The translations under genes and the position numbers were made by a program. A DNA stretch of 64,000 nt from Sutterella sp. (GTDB lineage: Bacteria; Pseudomonadota; Gammaproteobacteria; Burkholderiales; Burkholderiaceae_F). The DNA lies in assembly GCA_019418605.1 (NCBI GenBank), contig DYBN01000032.1, positions 62,001 through 126,000 of the forward strand. The letters run 5' to 3'. The notes under the pieces were generated by a model. It had not been told where the DNA came from, made no database searches, and saw only the letters and a program-made list of their open reading frames with translations. This document shows, in pieces, positions 1-8,800 of the stretch (position 1 is its first letter; every line of letters begins with the position of its first letter).

Positions 1-130
1 GTTGGGCCAAAAAGGAGCCGGGTGCCTTGCCGCCAGTTAAGGCGGGCATTGGCGGCGAGCATTCTATAGGCGCCCGAGCAATGCGGCCTTGAGAGACTTC
101 TGCTTGCGGCTTCCTTTTGATGCTTTTTTT

Positions 131-787
131 TCAGCAGCCGGCGGCAAGGTCGTCAACCGTCGCGCAATCAATCCCCGCCTCGTCCCAGAGGGCTTGGAGC
201 GCGCGCATGTTCTCGGCTCCGGAGTCGATGGCGCGGCACGCGTCCACGACAATCGCCGTGCGAAAGCCCGCATCGGCCGCATCCAGCGCGGTTGCGTTTA
301 CGCAGTAGTCAAGCGCAAGGCCGCAGACGTAAACATCCTCAATGCCCCTTTCTCTGAGCCAGCCCGCAAGGCCCGTTGAGGCGCCTTTGCCGGCTTCGCG
401 AAAGCCTGAGTAGCTGTCGCGGCCGGCGTGCGTGCCTTTTCGCAAGATGAGGCAGGCCGCGTCGGCTGCAAGAGCCGCGGCAAACTGCGCGCCCGCCGTT
501 CCCGCCACGCAGTGCGCGGGCCAGAGCACCTGCGTGCCGTAGGAGAGTTCAATCGTTTCAAACTGCCGGCGGCCGGGGTGGCTTGCCGCAAAACTCACGT
601 GCGTGGCCGGGTGCCAGTCGGCCGTGAGAACGACAACGTCAAAGCTTGCCATCAGGCGGTTGACGGGCGCGATCACCTCGTCGCCCTCGGGCACGGCCAG
701 CGCGCCGCCCGGCAGAAAGTCGTTTTGCACGTCGACCACGATCAGGGCCGCCTTGGAAAGATCGGGTTTGCACTTGCCGCTTGTCAT
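131..787 (-). CDS. pncA: Nicotinamidase (PncA)
   Basis: Cytoplasmic isochorismatase-fold hydrolase that converts nicotinamide to nicotinate for NAD salvage; 218 aa, the usual length. The catalytic triad of the family is visible: Asp19 in VVDVQNDF, Lys117 in LRKGTH and the nucleophile Cys162 in LALDYCV. The metal-binding residues Asp57, His59 and His63 lie in ADWHPATH. It starts 26 bases after the stop of the upstream NMO-like gene on the same strand, so the two are probably cotranscribed. The assignment rests on a full motif set and is confident; a related isochorismatase-family amidase is the only realistic alternative. Confidence 0.93.
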   Translation of the reverse strand: MTSGKCKPDLSKAALIVVDVQNDFLPGGALAVPEGDEVIAPVNRLMASFDVVVLTADWHPATHVSFAASHPGRRQFETIELSYGTQVLWPAHCVAGTAGAQFAAALAADAACLILRKGTHAGRDSYSGFREAGKGASTGLAGWLRERGIEDVYVCGLALDYCVNATALDAADAGFRTAIVVDACRAIDSGAENMRALQALWDEAGIDCATVDDLAAGC

Positions 788-813
788 CCGAAAAAGTCTC
801 CCAAAAGTCTCCT

Positions 814-1923
814 TTATGCAGGATTTTTAAAAAAGTCGCCGCTCCCCAAGAGCGCCTTGAGTTCATCGGCCAAGCGCCCGACAACGGCTGCCGCGGGTCC
901 CGTGCGCGCAAGCATCGCGCCCTGCCCTGCCGCAATCTCCATCAAGTCCTCGCGCCCGAGGCGTCGCGCCGCCTCAAGGATCGGGCGCATGGCGCAGGCC
1001 TGCTCGGGATAGTCGCCGCAGGCTACGCCCGCCTCCTCAAGCGCAAGCACAAGCCCGTTGACGACAACGCGCGAGAGCCTCCCCTCGAAGGTGCGCACAA
1101 GCCGCGTGCCGGCGTCGGTAAGCCAGGCAAGCTGCTCCTTTGCTTCAGGGGCAAGGGCGCACTCATTGGTTCGCAAAAGCGCGCTGCCCGCCATCACGCC
1201 CGAGGCGCCTGCGGCAAGCGCCGCGGCCCACTGCGCTCCCGAGGCGATGCCGCCCGCGGCGATCACGGGGAGCCCCGTGGCGCGGGCCGCGGGGCCGATC
1301 AAGCTCATCAACCCCACCTGCGAGAGCGCATCGGGCTGCTCGAAATTAAGCCTTGGGCCGCCCGCCTCGACGCCCTGCACAATGATGCCGGCGGCGCCCG
1401 CTGCGCGCTGCACCTTGGCTTCGCGCAGCGTCGTTGCGGCGCCCAGCACCGTCACGCCTTTTTGCTCGAGCTTTTCGGCATAGATTTCCCGCAGGCCCCC
1501 GAAACTCACCACCACGACGGGAACGTCGTGCTCGAGCACCACCTCAAACTGCCCTTCAAAGTCGGGCTCGGGGCTCCAGGCATAGGGCGCTTCAAGCCCC
1601 AGTTCAAGGGCCAGGTCTTCGAGCGCATGCGCGCACTTTTGCGCGGCGGCCAAGCTCTCCTTTGCGCCTTTGACCGGAATGCGAAGGCCGACGGCAAAGG
1701 GCCTCTGCGTTGCCGCCCGCACGCGGGCAATGTCGCGGGCAAGCGTCTCGGGGCTTGAAAAGCCCGCGGCGAGAACGCCGAGGCCTCCTGCGCTCGTTAC
1801 GGCCGCGGCAAGGTCAGGCCCCGCCGCATCGGTCATCGGCGCGTTTAAAAACGGGATGTCCACGCCCAGAAGACTGGCCAGTGCCAGGCTTCTTTTTTGA
1901 AGCGTCTCTACAAATGTCGTCAT
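814..1923 (-). CDS. NMO/2-nitropropane dioxygenase-like flavoprotein
   Basis: FMN-binding TIM-barrel protein of 369 aa resembling nitronate monooxygenase and the FabK/PfaD group. The N-terminal strand has FLNAPM, followed by a glycine-rich SAGGLGVLAAG, a phosphate-binding VIAAGGIASG and GVMAGSALLRT. In class I nitronate monooxygenases the flavin-side motif reads GxEAGGH and supplies the catalytic His; here it reads GVEAGGPR, so that His is replaced by Pro. Nitronate oxidation by the usual mechanism is therefore doubtful and the substrate is unknown. The gene is first in a probable two-gene unit with pncA. The family call is firm, the reaction is not. Confidence 0.75.
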   Translation of the reverse strand: MTTFVETLQKRSLALASLLGVDIPFLNAPMTDAAGPDLAAAVTSAGGLGVLAAGFSSPETLARDIARVRAATQRPFAVGLRIPVKGAKESLAAAQKCAHALEDLALELGLEAPYAWSPEPDFEGQFEVVLEHDVPVVVVSFGGLREIYAEKLEQKGVTVLGAATTLREAKVQRAAGAAGIIVQGVEAGGPRLNFEQPDALSQVGLMSLIGPAARATGLPVIAAGGIASGAQWAAALAAGASGVMAGSALLRTNECALAPEAKEQLAWLTDAGTRLVRTFEGRLSRVVVNGLVLALEEAGVACGDYPEQACAMRPILEAARRLGREDLMEIAAGQGAMLARTGPAAAVVGRLADELKALLGSGDFFKNPA

Positions 1924-2003
1924 GCGTCAAAAATCGTCGGTTGTTTTGGGCAAGCTTCGCCGGGCCTTGAAGCCGGCAGCCGGCTCCGGGACCCGCGAGC
2001 CGC

Positions 2004-2726
2004 TTAAAAGCGCGCCCAGCATAGTGCGGCCGTGTTGGCCCGCAGTCTTTCGTATTCCACAGGCGACCCCACATTGTCCCAGAAGCCCGTAAAGACCTCG
2101 GCGCTCATGCGGCCTTGCCGCGCAAACTCCCACAGCCAGGGAAAGAGCTTGGCGCGCACGGGCGCAAGGCCTCTGAAAATGCGAGGCGCGGCAACCATCA
2201 TGCAGCCGTAGGTGTGGGGGCCCGTGCCGGGCGAAACGGCGCCGTCTTCGTGCACGGTCATGTCGCCTGCGGCATGAAAGTCCGGATTGGGAACGGCCAC
2301 GAGATGCACGTCGAGGCGCCCGGCGCGGATTGCCTCGGCGCGCCGCACAAGCCGCATGAGGTCAAAGTTGTGCACCACGTCGCCCGCAAGGACCAGAAAG
2401 GGTTCGTCGCAAGAGGCAGGCGCAAGCATGTCGAGCGCCCGCACGATTCCTCCGAGGCTTTCGAGCGCCTCTTCGGCCGAGTCGCCCTCGCGGCTGATTT
2501 TGACGTGAAGGCCGCGCCGCGCGCAGGCCTCGGGCAAAAACTCAAAGGCATCGGCCAGATGCGCCGTGTTGACCACGATCTCGGTGATGCCCGCGCGCTT
2601 TGCGGCCGCAAGCTGCCAGTCCATGAGCCGCACGCCGGGCGCAACCGGCAGCAGGGGCTTCGGGGTGACGTCGGTGGCGGGCCGCAGTCGATTTCCGCGT
2701 CCCGCGGCAAGAATCAGTGCTCGCAT
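2004..2726 (-). CDS. murU: N-acetylmuramate-1-phosphate uridylyltransferase (MurU)
   Basis: Nucleotidyltransferase of 240 aa. It would transfer UMP to MurNAc-1-phosphate to give UDP-MurNAc in the MurU peptidoglycan-recycling route that bypasses MurA and fosfomycin. The NTP-transferase signature is at the N-terminus (ILAAGRGNRLRP, then TPKPLLPV), with a metal-site Asp in VLAGDVVHNFD. It lies 127 bases downstream of the AmgK-like kinase that makes its substrate, and that pair sits next to lptD as in Pseudomonas. A generic sugar-phosphate nucleotidyltransferase is the alternative by sequence alone, but the amgK neighbour makes MurU the best reading. Confidence 0.88.
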   Translation of the reverse strand: MRALILAAGRGNRLRPATDVTPKPLLPVAPGVRLMDWQLAAAKRAGITEIVVNTAHLADAFEFLPEACARRGLHVKISREGDSAEEALESLGGIVRALDMLAPASCDEPFLVLAGDVVHNFDLMRLVRRAEAIRAGRLDVHLVAVPNPDFHAAGDMTVHEDGAVSPGTGPHTYGCMMVAAPRIFRGLAPVRAKLFPWLWEFARQGRMSAEVFTGFWDNVGSPVEYERLRANTAALCWARF

Positions 2727-2853
2727 GCCGAAAGCTCACAAGAAAACCCCGCCCGCGCCGCACAAGGCCCTGCGGACAAAGCACTTTTTGCCAGCCGCCA
2801 AAAAAGGGCATGCCAGGCACCGCGCCGGGACGGGAAAAGGAAACCAAAACGAA

Positions 2854-3921
2854 CTAAAACGTGAACGCCTCGCGGCTTTTCTTTTCTTCAAAGAGGTCCA
2901 AAAGCCAGTTGATCGGCTTGAGCTCGTCGTAGCGGTTGGCCGTCTCGCGCACGTAGTGCACAAAGCGCGGCGTGTCTGCGAGATACTTCGGCTTGCCGTC
3001 GCGGTAGTTGATGCGCGCAAAGATGCCCAGCACCTTGAGATGGCGCTGCATGCCCATCCACTCGACGTCACGCCAGAATTGTCCGAAATCCCCGGGCACG
3101 GGCACGCCCGCGCGGCGCGCCTTGTCCCAGTAGCGGATCGTGGTGTCGAGCACAAAGGACTCGCCCCAGCTGATGAAGGCGTCGCGCATGAGGCTTGCGA
3201 TGTCGTAGGAGACGGGCCCAAAAAGCGCATCCTGAAAGTCAAGCACGCCGGGCATGGGGTCGGAGACCATCAGATTGCGCGGCATGAAGTCGCGGTGCAC
3301 GAAAACGCGCGCCTCGGAGAGGTTGTTGGCGATGATTTTCTCAAAGCAGCGCTCGATGATTTCGCGCTGCTTGTCGGTCATCTCAAAGCCCCTGTGCACC
3401 TTGACGTACCACTCGGGAAAAAGCTCGATCTCGCGCTTTAAAACCGCCCGGTCGTAGTCGGGCAGCACGCCCGGGCGCGTTGCCTTCTGCCAGAGCACGA
3501 GCGCATCGGTGGCCGCGTCCATCATCGAGCGGGCGTTCTCCTCATTGAGCACGTCCAGATAGGTTTGGCGCCCCAGATCGCTCATGAGCACAAAGCCCGC
3601 CTCTTCGTCAACGGCAAGAATGCGCGGAACATTAAGCCCCGCCTCAAGCATCAGACGGTCGACCTTTAAAAACGGCCCCACGGCTTCGCGCGGGGGCGGC
3701 GCGTCCATCACAATGAAAGTTCCCCCGGCTCCCGCAACCCGAAAATAGCGCCGAAAGCTTGCATCGGCGCTTGCGGGCTGCATCGAATCGAGCTCCAGCG
3801 CAAGCTCGCGCGGAGCGTGCGCGGCAAGCCACGCCGAGAGCTCTTGAAACCGCGCGTCCGCCTCCGGGGTGCTTTCGGAAGCCGGCGCAGCTGTGTGCAA
3901 ACGGTCTTGTGTCTCCTGCAT
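2854..3921 (-). CDS. amgK: N-acetylmuramate/N-acetylglucosamine kinase (AmgK)
   Basis: Aminoglycoside-phosphotransferase-fold kinase, 355 aa from this start. It phosphorylates the anomeric position of MurNAc/GlcNAc, feeding MurU. The Brenner motif HRDFMPRN (His209, Asp211, Asn216) and the metal-binding LDFQDA (Asp228) are intact, and the N-terminal half carries the nucleotide lobe with SFRRYFRV. An in-frame ATG 25 codons upstream (3996) would overlap the divergent lptD start and add an unusual extension, so the internal ATG at 3921 is preferred. amgK and lptD are transcribed away from each other across about 75 bases that must hold both promoters. Confidence 0.87.
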   Translation of the reverse strand: MQETQDRLHTAAPASESTPEADARFQELSAWLAAHAPRELALELDSMQPASADASFRRYFRVAGAGGTFIVMDAPPPREAVGPFLKVDRLMLEAGLNVPRILAVDEEAGFVLMSDLGRQTYLDVLNEENARSMMDAATDALVLWQKATRPGVLPDYDRAVLKREIELFPEWYVKVHRGFEMTDKQREIIERCFEKIIANNLSEARVFVHRDFMPRNLMVSDPMPGVLDFQDALFGPVSYDIASLMRDAFISWGESFVLDTTIRYWDKARRAGVPVPGDFGQFWRDVEWMGMQRHLKVLGIFARINYRDGKPKYLADTPRFVHYVRETANRYDELKPINWLLDLFEEKKSREAFTF

Positions 3922-3996
3922 GATCTCGTTTTCACGGGAAAAACCAAGCCTTTCCCTATAATCCGTCAAAAACCAACCCAGCACACTATAAATCAA

Positions 3997-6321
3997 ATGT
4001 TACAAAAAGCTTCGCGCCCGGCCCCTTTGCGGCTTGCTCTGGCGGTGGCGGCGGCCTGTGCCGCGCTCTCGCCCGCCGTTCATGCCCAGCAAGGCGGCGC
4101 ATCCGGGACGCGCGCGCAGGCTGCGCCCGACGCCGAGGCCGCCCGCTCAGACGCGGCAGGCGTTGATCTCGGCTCCTGGACCAATCTTCTTGCCGCACCG
4201 GTTGATGAGAACAGTGCGCCCTCGATTGCCTCGGCCTACTTCATCGAAGGGTCTCCCGAAACCGAGCTCACGCTCACGGGGGATGCCGAAGTGCGCCGCG
4301 CGGGCACCGTCATCAAGGGCGAGAAAATCGTCTACACCCAGGCTACGGGCGACGTGACCACCCAGGGAAACGCGAGCGTGGCCCGCAACGGCGCGCTTTT
4401 TACGGGGCCTTCTTTTACCTACAACCTCGACGACGAGACGGGCGAGGCAAACGACATCGAGTACGACTACGGCCCCCGCGGACTGCAGGGGTCGGCGGGC
4501 TGCGCGCGCTTTCAGTCGGGCGGCGTGACCGAATTCGACGACGCCGTGGTCACGAGCTGCAAAAAGGACAACCGCGCCTGGTGGCTTGAAATGGATCAGC
4601 TCACGCTCGATGAGTACGAGCAGTCGGGCGAGGGCACCGGAGCGGTGTTAAAACTCGGCGGCGTCCCCGTCTTCGGCGCCCCGTGGTTTACGTTTCCTTT
4701 GGGCTCGCAGCGCAAGTCGGGCTTTCTCTCGCCCACCGTGGGCTTTAACTCCGAGCGCGGCATCGACATTTCGGTTCCGTACTACTTCAACCTCGCGCCC
4801 AACTACGACTACACGCTCACGCCGCGCGTCCTGAGCAAGCGCGGCTTCGTGCTCGGCAACGAATTCCGCATCAAGCAGCCTTCCTTTGAGGCCGAGGCAA
4901 ACATCAACTACATGCCGCACGACCGCATCGAGGGCACCGACCGCTACAGCGTGCAGGCAAAGTTGTCCGGCAACTGGCGCGGCTTCGGGTACGGCTTTAA
5001 CTACAACCAGGTCTCCGACGACGACTTCCTCGACGATTTCGCTTCGAGCATCCGCGACAACACCGAGGACATCCTGCCGCAGGACTACTGGCTCACCTAC
5101 GGCACGACCTACTGGTCGGCTGCGCTGCGCGTCACGAAAAACCAGACGATCAACGACACCGACAAGCCCTACGAGCGCGAGCCGCAGTTCACCTGGTCGG
5201 CCTATTTTGCGGACTTCCACGGGTTTGAACTCAACACCAAGATCGACGCCACGCGCTTTGTGCATCCGTGGGAGAACAAAACCAACGGCAACCGCTTCGT
5301 CTTCATGCAGGACGTGAGCTACCCCTTGATGGGCGCGGGCTGGTTCGTCACCCCGAAGGTGCAGCTTGTGGGCACGCACTACGATCTGGACTATGACAGA
5401 AACGACACGCGAGACGACAGCCCGTCTCTGACGCTTCCCATCTACTCGGTGGACACGGGCCTTATCTTTGAGCGCAACACGAGCATCGGCTCGCGCAACA
5501 TTCTGCAGACCCTTGAGCCGCGCATCTTCTACTCGTATACGCCCTACCGCGATCAGTCCGACATTCCGATCTTTGATTCGACGCTTGCCGACTTCAACTT
5601 CGCGCAGCTCTACTCGGAAAACACCTGGTCAGGCTACGACCGCTTTGCTGAAACCAACCAGATTAGCGGCACGATCACCACGCGCTTGATCGACGACGCC
5701 ACGGGCCTTGAATGGATCCGCGCCTCAATCGGCCAGCGCTACTACTTCAACGACAAGACCGTGGGCTGGAGCGGCGATCGGATCGATCAGCCGAGCAAAA
5801 GCGACTTTCTTGCAAGCATCGGCGCGCGCTTGACGCGCACCATCCAAACCTCGGCCGCCATCCAGTGGTCCTGGGAGCGCAGCAGCATGCAGAAGGTAAG
5901 CGCAGGCGTGCGCTGGCAGCCGCGTCCGATGAGCGTCGTCGGGCTTACCTACCGCTACAACTGGGCCGAAGAGCAAAACAGCGACAACTACATCGATCAG
6001 GTCGACTTGTCGCTGCAGTGGCCTCTCACCGACAAGCTCTACGCCCTGGCGCGCCAGAACTACTCGTTTTACGACAACAAGTTCATTGAAAGTCTCGTCG
6101 GCTTCGAATATCAGGCCGACTGCTGGACGCTGCGCGCCGTTGCACAGCGTTACACACGCGACGAGGACGAAGAGCAAACGACCTTCTTCCTGCAATTAGA
6201 ATTGACCGGCCTTGGCGCCGTCGGCTCAAGCCCGCTCTCGGAGCTTCAGCGCAGCATTCAAGGCTATCAGCAGATCACTCCGATGCCGACAAAGGCTGGA
6301 ACTTATGACTTCTACTACTAA
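3997..6321 (+). CDS. lptD: LPS-assembly outer-membrane protein LptD
   Basis: Outer-membrane beta-barrel of 774 aa that inserts lipopolysaccharide into the outer leaflet together with LptE. The chosen ATG gives a clean Sec signal peptide (hydrophobic segment about residues 11-28, cleavage after AVHA near residue 30). After it come an OstA-like jellyroll domain (about residues 70-200, VINGEK-type strand repeats) and a long barrel rich in alternating aromatic strands ending in an aromatic residue pair (FYY). Cys residues in the N-terminal and late barrel regions could form the inter-domain disulfides known for LptD. The reading frame is open further upstream, but that would run through the amgK promoter. 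The stop overlaps the surA start by 17 bases, indicating cotranscription and translational coupling. Confidence 0.96.
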   Translation: MLQKASRPAPLRLALAVAAACAALSPAVHAQQGGASGTRAQAAPDAEAARSDAAGVDLGSWTNLLAAPVDENSAPSIASAYFIEGSPETELTLTGDAEVRRAGTVIKGEKIVYTQATGDVTTQGNASVARNGALFTGPSFTYNLDDETGEANDIEYDYGPRGLQGSAGCARFQSGGVTEFDDAVVTSCKKDNRAWWLEMDQLTLDEYEQSGEGTGAVLKLGGVPVFGAPWFTFPLGSQRKSGFLSPTVGFNSERGIDISVPYYFNLAPNYDYTLTPRVLSKRGFVLGNEFRIKQPSFEAEANINYMPHDRIEGTDRYSVQAKLSGNWRGFGYGFNYNQVSDDDFLDDFASSIRDNTEDILPQDYWLTYGTTYWSAALRVTKNQTINDTDKPYEREPQFTWSAYFADFHGFELNTKIDATRFVHPWENKTNGNRFVFMQDVSYPLMGAGWFVTPKVQLVGTHYDLDYDRNDTRDDSPSLTLPIYSVDTGLIFERNTSIGSRNILQTLEPRIFYSYTPYRDQSDIPIFDSTLADFNFAQLYSENTWSGYDRFAETNQISGTITTRLIDDATGLEWIRASIGQRYYFNDKTVGWSGDRIDQPSKSDFLASIGARLTRTIQTSAAIQWSWERSSMQKVSAGVRWQPRPMSVVGLTYRYNWAEEQNSDNYIDQVDLSLQWPLTDKLYALARQNYSFYDNKFIESLVGFEYQADCWTLRAVAQRYTRDEDEEQTTFFLQLELTGLGAVGSSPLSELQRSIQGYQQITPMPTKAGTYDFYY

Positions 6322-7762
6322 ACGCGCTCAAGCGGTTGTCCGCGCGCTGTGCACGGCGGGCGTGCTCACGGTTTTGGGCTCCTCGTTTGCGGCCGACGCG
6401 CCCAACACGGTGCGCGAGAGCGTCTCGGGCGTTCCCGCCCCCGCCGCAGGCCAGCAGGCCGCGGCCGATCTCAACACGTCCGAAGGCGTGGACATTCAGG
6501 CCGGCGCCCAGACGGGCCTGCGCTACGTCGACCGCGTGGTGGCCGTCGTCAACAACGACGTCATCACCGAATACGAACTGCAAAACCGCGTGCGGCAGGT
6601 GGCCATCAACCTGCGGCAGCAAAACATTGAGCTGCCGCCGATGCCCGAGCTGCGCCGCCAGGTGCTCGAGCGCCTCATTATGGAAAAGTGCCTCGATCAG
6701 CGCGCCCGAGAGCTTGGCATTCGCGTCGACGAGCGCATGGTGACGGCCTCCATCGAGCAGATCGCCCGCAACAACAAGCTCACCGTCGACGAGCTGCGCG
6801 AGCGCCTTGCGGCCGACGACGTAAGCTTTGCCGCCTTCCGCAGCCAGGTGCGCGATGAAATCTCCGCGCAGCGCCTGCGCGAGCGCGAAGTCGACAGCAA
6901 GCTCACCATCCCCGAGTCCGAAGTCGACGCCTACCTCGCCGAACAGGCGGGCTTTACGATGGGCGACACGCAGGAGTACCGCGTGCAGCACATTCTGCTG
7001 CCGATTCCGACGGGCGCCTCAGACAGCGAGGCAGATGACGTAGGCGACCTCGCAGAGCGCATCGCCGATCAGGCGCGCGAAGGAGAAGACTTCTCCAAGC
7101 TTGCCGCCGCAAACTCCAAGGCCGAGGACGCCATGCAGGGCGGCGATCTGGGCTGGATGGACGCAAGCAAACTGCCCACCATCTTCTGGCGCGCCATCGA
7201 GTCGCACCGCACCGAGCGCGGCTTTGTGGCCGTCCTGCGCTCAAGCGGCGCCTGGCACGTGATCAAGCTTGCCGACACTCGCGACGGCGTCAAGGCCAAG
7301 CTTGCGGGCGCGCCGGTCGAGCAGACGCACGTGCGCCAGATCCTGATGTTTGTCTCCGACCTCACGCCCGAGAGCGAAGTGCTCTCGCGCTTAAACGAAA
7401 TCAAGCACCGCATCGAGAGCGGGCAGAGCGACTTTGCCACGATGGCGCGCTTGACCTCGGTTGACAACTCCGCCACGCGCGGCGGCGACATCGGCTGGAT
7501 CAGCCCGGGCGAGGCAACGCCTGAATTTGAAGCGGCGATGAACAAGCTTGCCCCGGGCGAGATTTCGGAACCCATTCACACGCAGTTTGGCTACCACCTG
7601 ATTCAGGTCGTTGAACGGCGCACCGCGCAGGCCAGCGCCGAGCGCTCGCGCCTTGCGGCCCGCATGGCGCTGCGCGAGAAAAAGCTTGCCGAAGCCGTCT
7701 ACGACTGGCAGCGGGAGCTGCGCGACAGAGCCTACGTGGAAATCCGCCGCGACGCGCTGTAA
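6305..7762 (+). CDS. surA: Periplasmic chaperone / peptidyl-prolyl isomerase SurA
   Basis: Periplasmic chaperone of 485 aa that escorts outer-membrane proteins, including LptD, to the BAM complex. A signal peptide spans about residues 1-30. The SurA N-terminal domain follows with the typical VDRVVAVVNNDVITEYEL segment. Two parvulin (PpiC) domains begin near residues 225 (VQHILLPIP) and 341 (VRQILMF), and the second contains GGDIGWISPGE. The start lies inside the last codons of lptD. The classical enteric order surA-pdxA-rsmA is not kept: pdxA is absent and a hairpin separates surA from rsmA. Confidence 0.96.
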   Translation: MTSTTKRAQAVVRALCTAGVLTVLGSSFAADAPNTVRESVSGVPAPAAGQQAAADLNTSEGVDIQAGAQTGLRYVDRVVAVVNNDVITEYELQNRVRQVAINLRQQNIELPPMPELRRQVLERLIMEKCLDQRARELGIRVDERMVTASIEQIARNNKLTVDELRERLAADDVSFAAFRSQVRDEISAQRLREREVDSKLTIPESEVDAYLAEQAGFTMGDTQEYRVQHILLPIPTGASDSEADDVGDLAERIADQAREGEDFSKLAAANSKAEDAMQGGDLGWMDASKLPTIFWRAIESHRTERGFVAVLRSSGAWHVIKLADTRDGVKAKLAGAPVEQTHVRQILMFVSDLTPESEVLSRLNEIKHRIESGQSDFATMARLTSVDNSATRGGDIGWISPGEATPEFEAAMNKLAPGEISEPIHTQFGYHLIQVVERRTAQASAERSRLAARMALREKKLAEAVYDWQRELRDRAYVEIRRDAL

Positions 7763-7790
7763 GTTGCGCTGACTGCGCTTAAATTTAGGA

Positions 7791-7855
7791 AAAAGGCGCC
7801 TTGCCGCGCCCGATCGCAGCAAGCGGCGGGCCTGAGCACGGGCGCCTTTTCTTTA
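7791..7855 (+). terminator. Probable intrinsic terminator after surA
   Basis: A 10-base inverted repeat (AAAAGGCGCC at 7791-7800 and GGCGCCTTTT at 7841-7850) encloses a second GC-rich stem and is followed by a T-rich tract. It lies between the surA stop and the rsmA start and could end or attenuate the lptD-surA transcript. Confidence 0.55.
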
Positions 7856-7887
7856 CTCGTCATTTACTTGTAAACCAGGACGCCTTC

Positions 7888-8715
7888 ATGCCGCAGGGAC
7901 TGCAAGGACACAAAGCAAGAAAGCGCTTCGGGCAGAACTTTCTGACCGATGCGCACTGGATCGGCCGCATCGCCCGCGCCGTGGACGCCCGCCCGGGCCA
8001 GAGAATCATTGAAATCGGCCCGGGGCAGGCTGCGCTCACGCGGGAGCTCATCGCCTCGTGCGGGCACATCAGCGCCGTGGAAATCGACCGCGATCTTGCG
8101 GCCTGGCTCAAAAGCGAGTTTGCTGAAGACTCGCTCACGCTCATCGAGGCCGACGCTCTTGCCCTTGACTGGAAGGCGCTTGCCGAGAAAGACCCGGACG
8201 AGCCCCTTCGCATCGTGGGAAACCTCCCCTACAACATCTCCTCGCCTCTACTTTTTGCCCTGATGGCGGCGGCCGATCACGTTGCCGACCAGCACTTCAT
8301 GCTGCAGCGCGAAGTCGTTGACCGGATGGTGGCCGCCCCCGGCGGCAAGACCTACGGCAGGCTCTCGGTGATGCTTCAGTGGCGCTACAAGATGGCAAAG
8401 CTTTTTGACGTGCCGCCCGGCGCCTTCAATCCGCCGCCCAAGGTGGTGAGCTCGGTGGTGCGCATGATCCCGAAGGATGTCTCCGAGGTCCCGGAGGTTC
8501 CCTTTGATCTATTCTCCTGCGTTGTCGCCCACGCCTTCGGACAGCGGCGCAAAACGCTTCGCAACGCGCTCTCGACGCTGATGGAGGCCGATGCAATCGC
8601 CTCCTGCGGCGTCGACCCGCAGGCAAGAGCCGAAACGCTGCCGCTTGAGGCCTTCACGGCGCTCTCGCGCAAGGCCGCGCAGTTGGGCGTCAAGCCGGTG
8701 GTAAGCGGCGCTTGA
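7888..8715 (+). CDS. rsmA: 16S rRNA (A1518/A1519-N6,N6)-dimethyltransferase RsmA (KsgA)
   Basis: SAM-dependent methyltransferase of 275 aa that dimethylates two adjacent adenines near the 3' end of 16S rRNA during 30S maturation. It shows the diagnostic N-terminal KRFGQNFL, motif I EIGPGQAALT near residue 50, and the adenine-N6 methyltransferase motif NLPYNISSPLLF near residue 112. The ATG at 7888 immediately precedes the conserved HKARKRFGQNFL; an upstream in-frame ATG (7801) would start inside the terminator hairpin and is rejected. Loss of this enzyme classically gives kasugamycin resistance. Confidence 0.96.
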   Translation: MPQGLQGHKARKRFGQNFLTDAHWIGRIARAVDARPGQRIIEIGPGQAALTRELIASCGHISAVEIDRDLAAWLKSEFAEDSLTLIEADALALDWKALAEKDPDEPLRIVGNLPYNISSPLLFALMAAADHVADQHFMLQREVVDRMVAAPGGKTYGRLSVMLQWRYKMAKLFDVPPGAFNPPPKVVSSVVRMIPKDVSEVPEVPFDLFSCVVAHAFGQRRKTLRNALSTLMEADAIASCGVDPQARAETLPLEAFTALSRKAAQLGVKPVVSGA

Positions 8716-8800
8716 GAAGCACTGCGCGCGGGCTTGGCGTGCAGCACGCCTTCAGGCTCTGCTCTTGGCGAGCGTCTTTTCGCGCATCAAGGCGCGTCCT

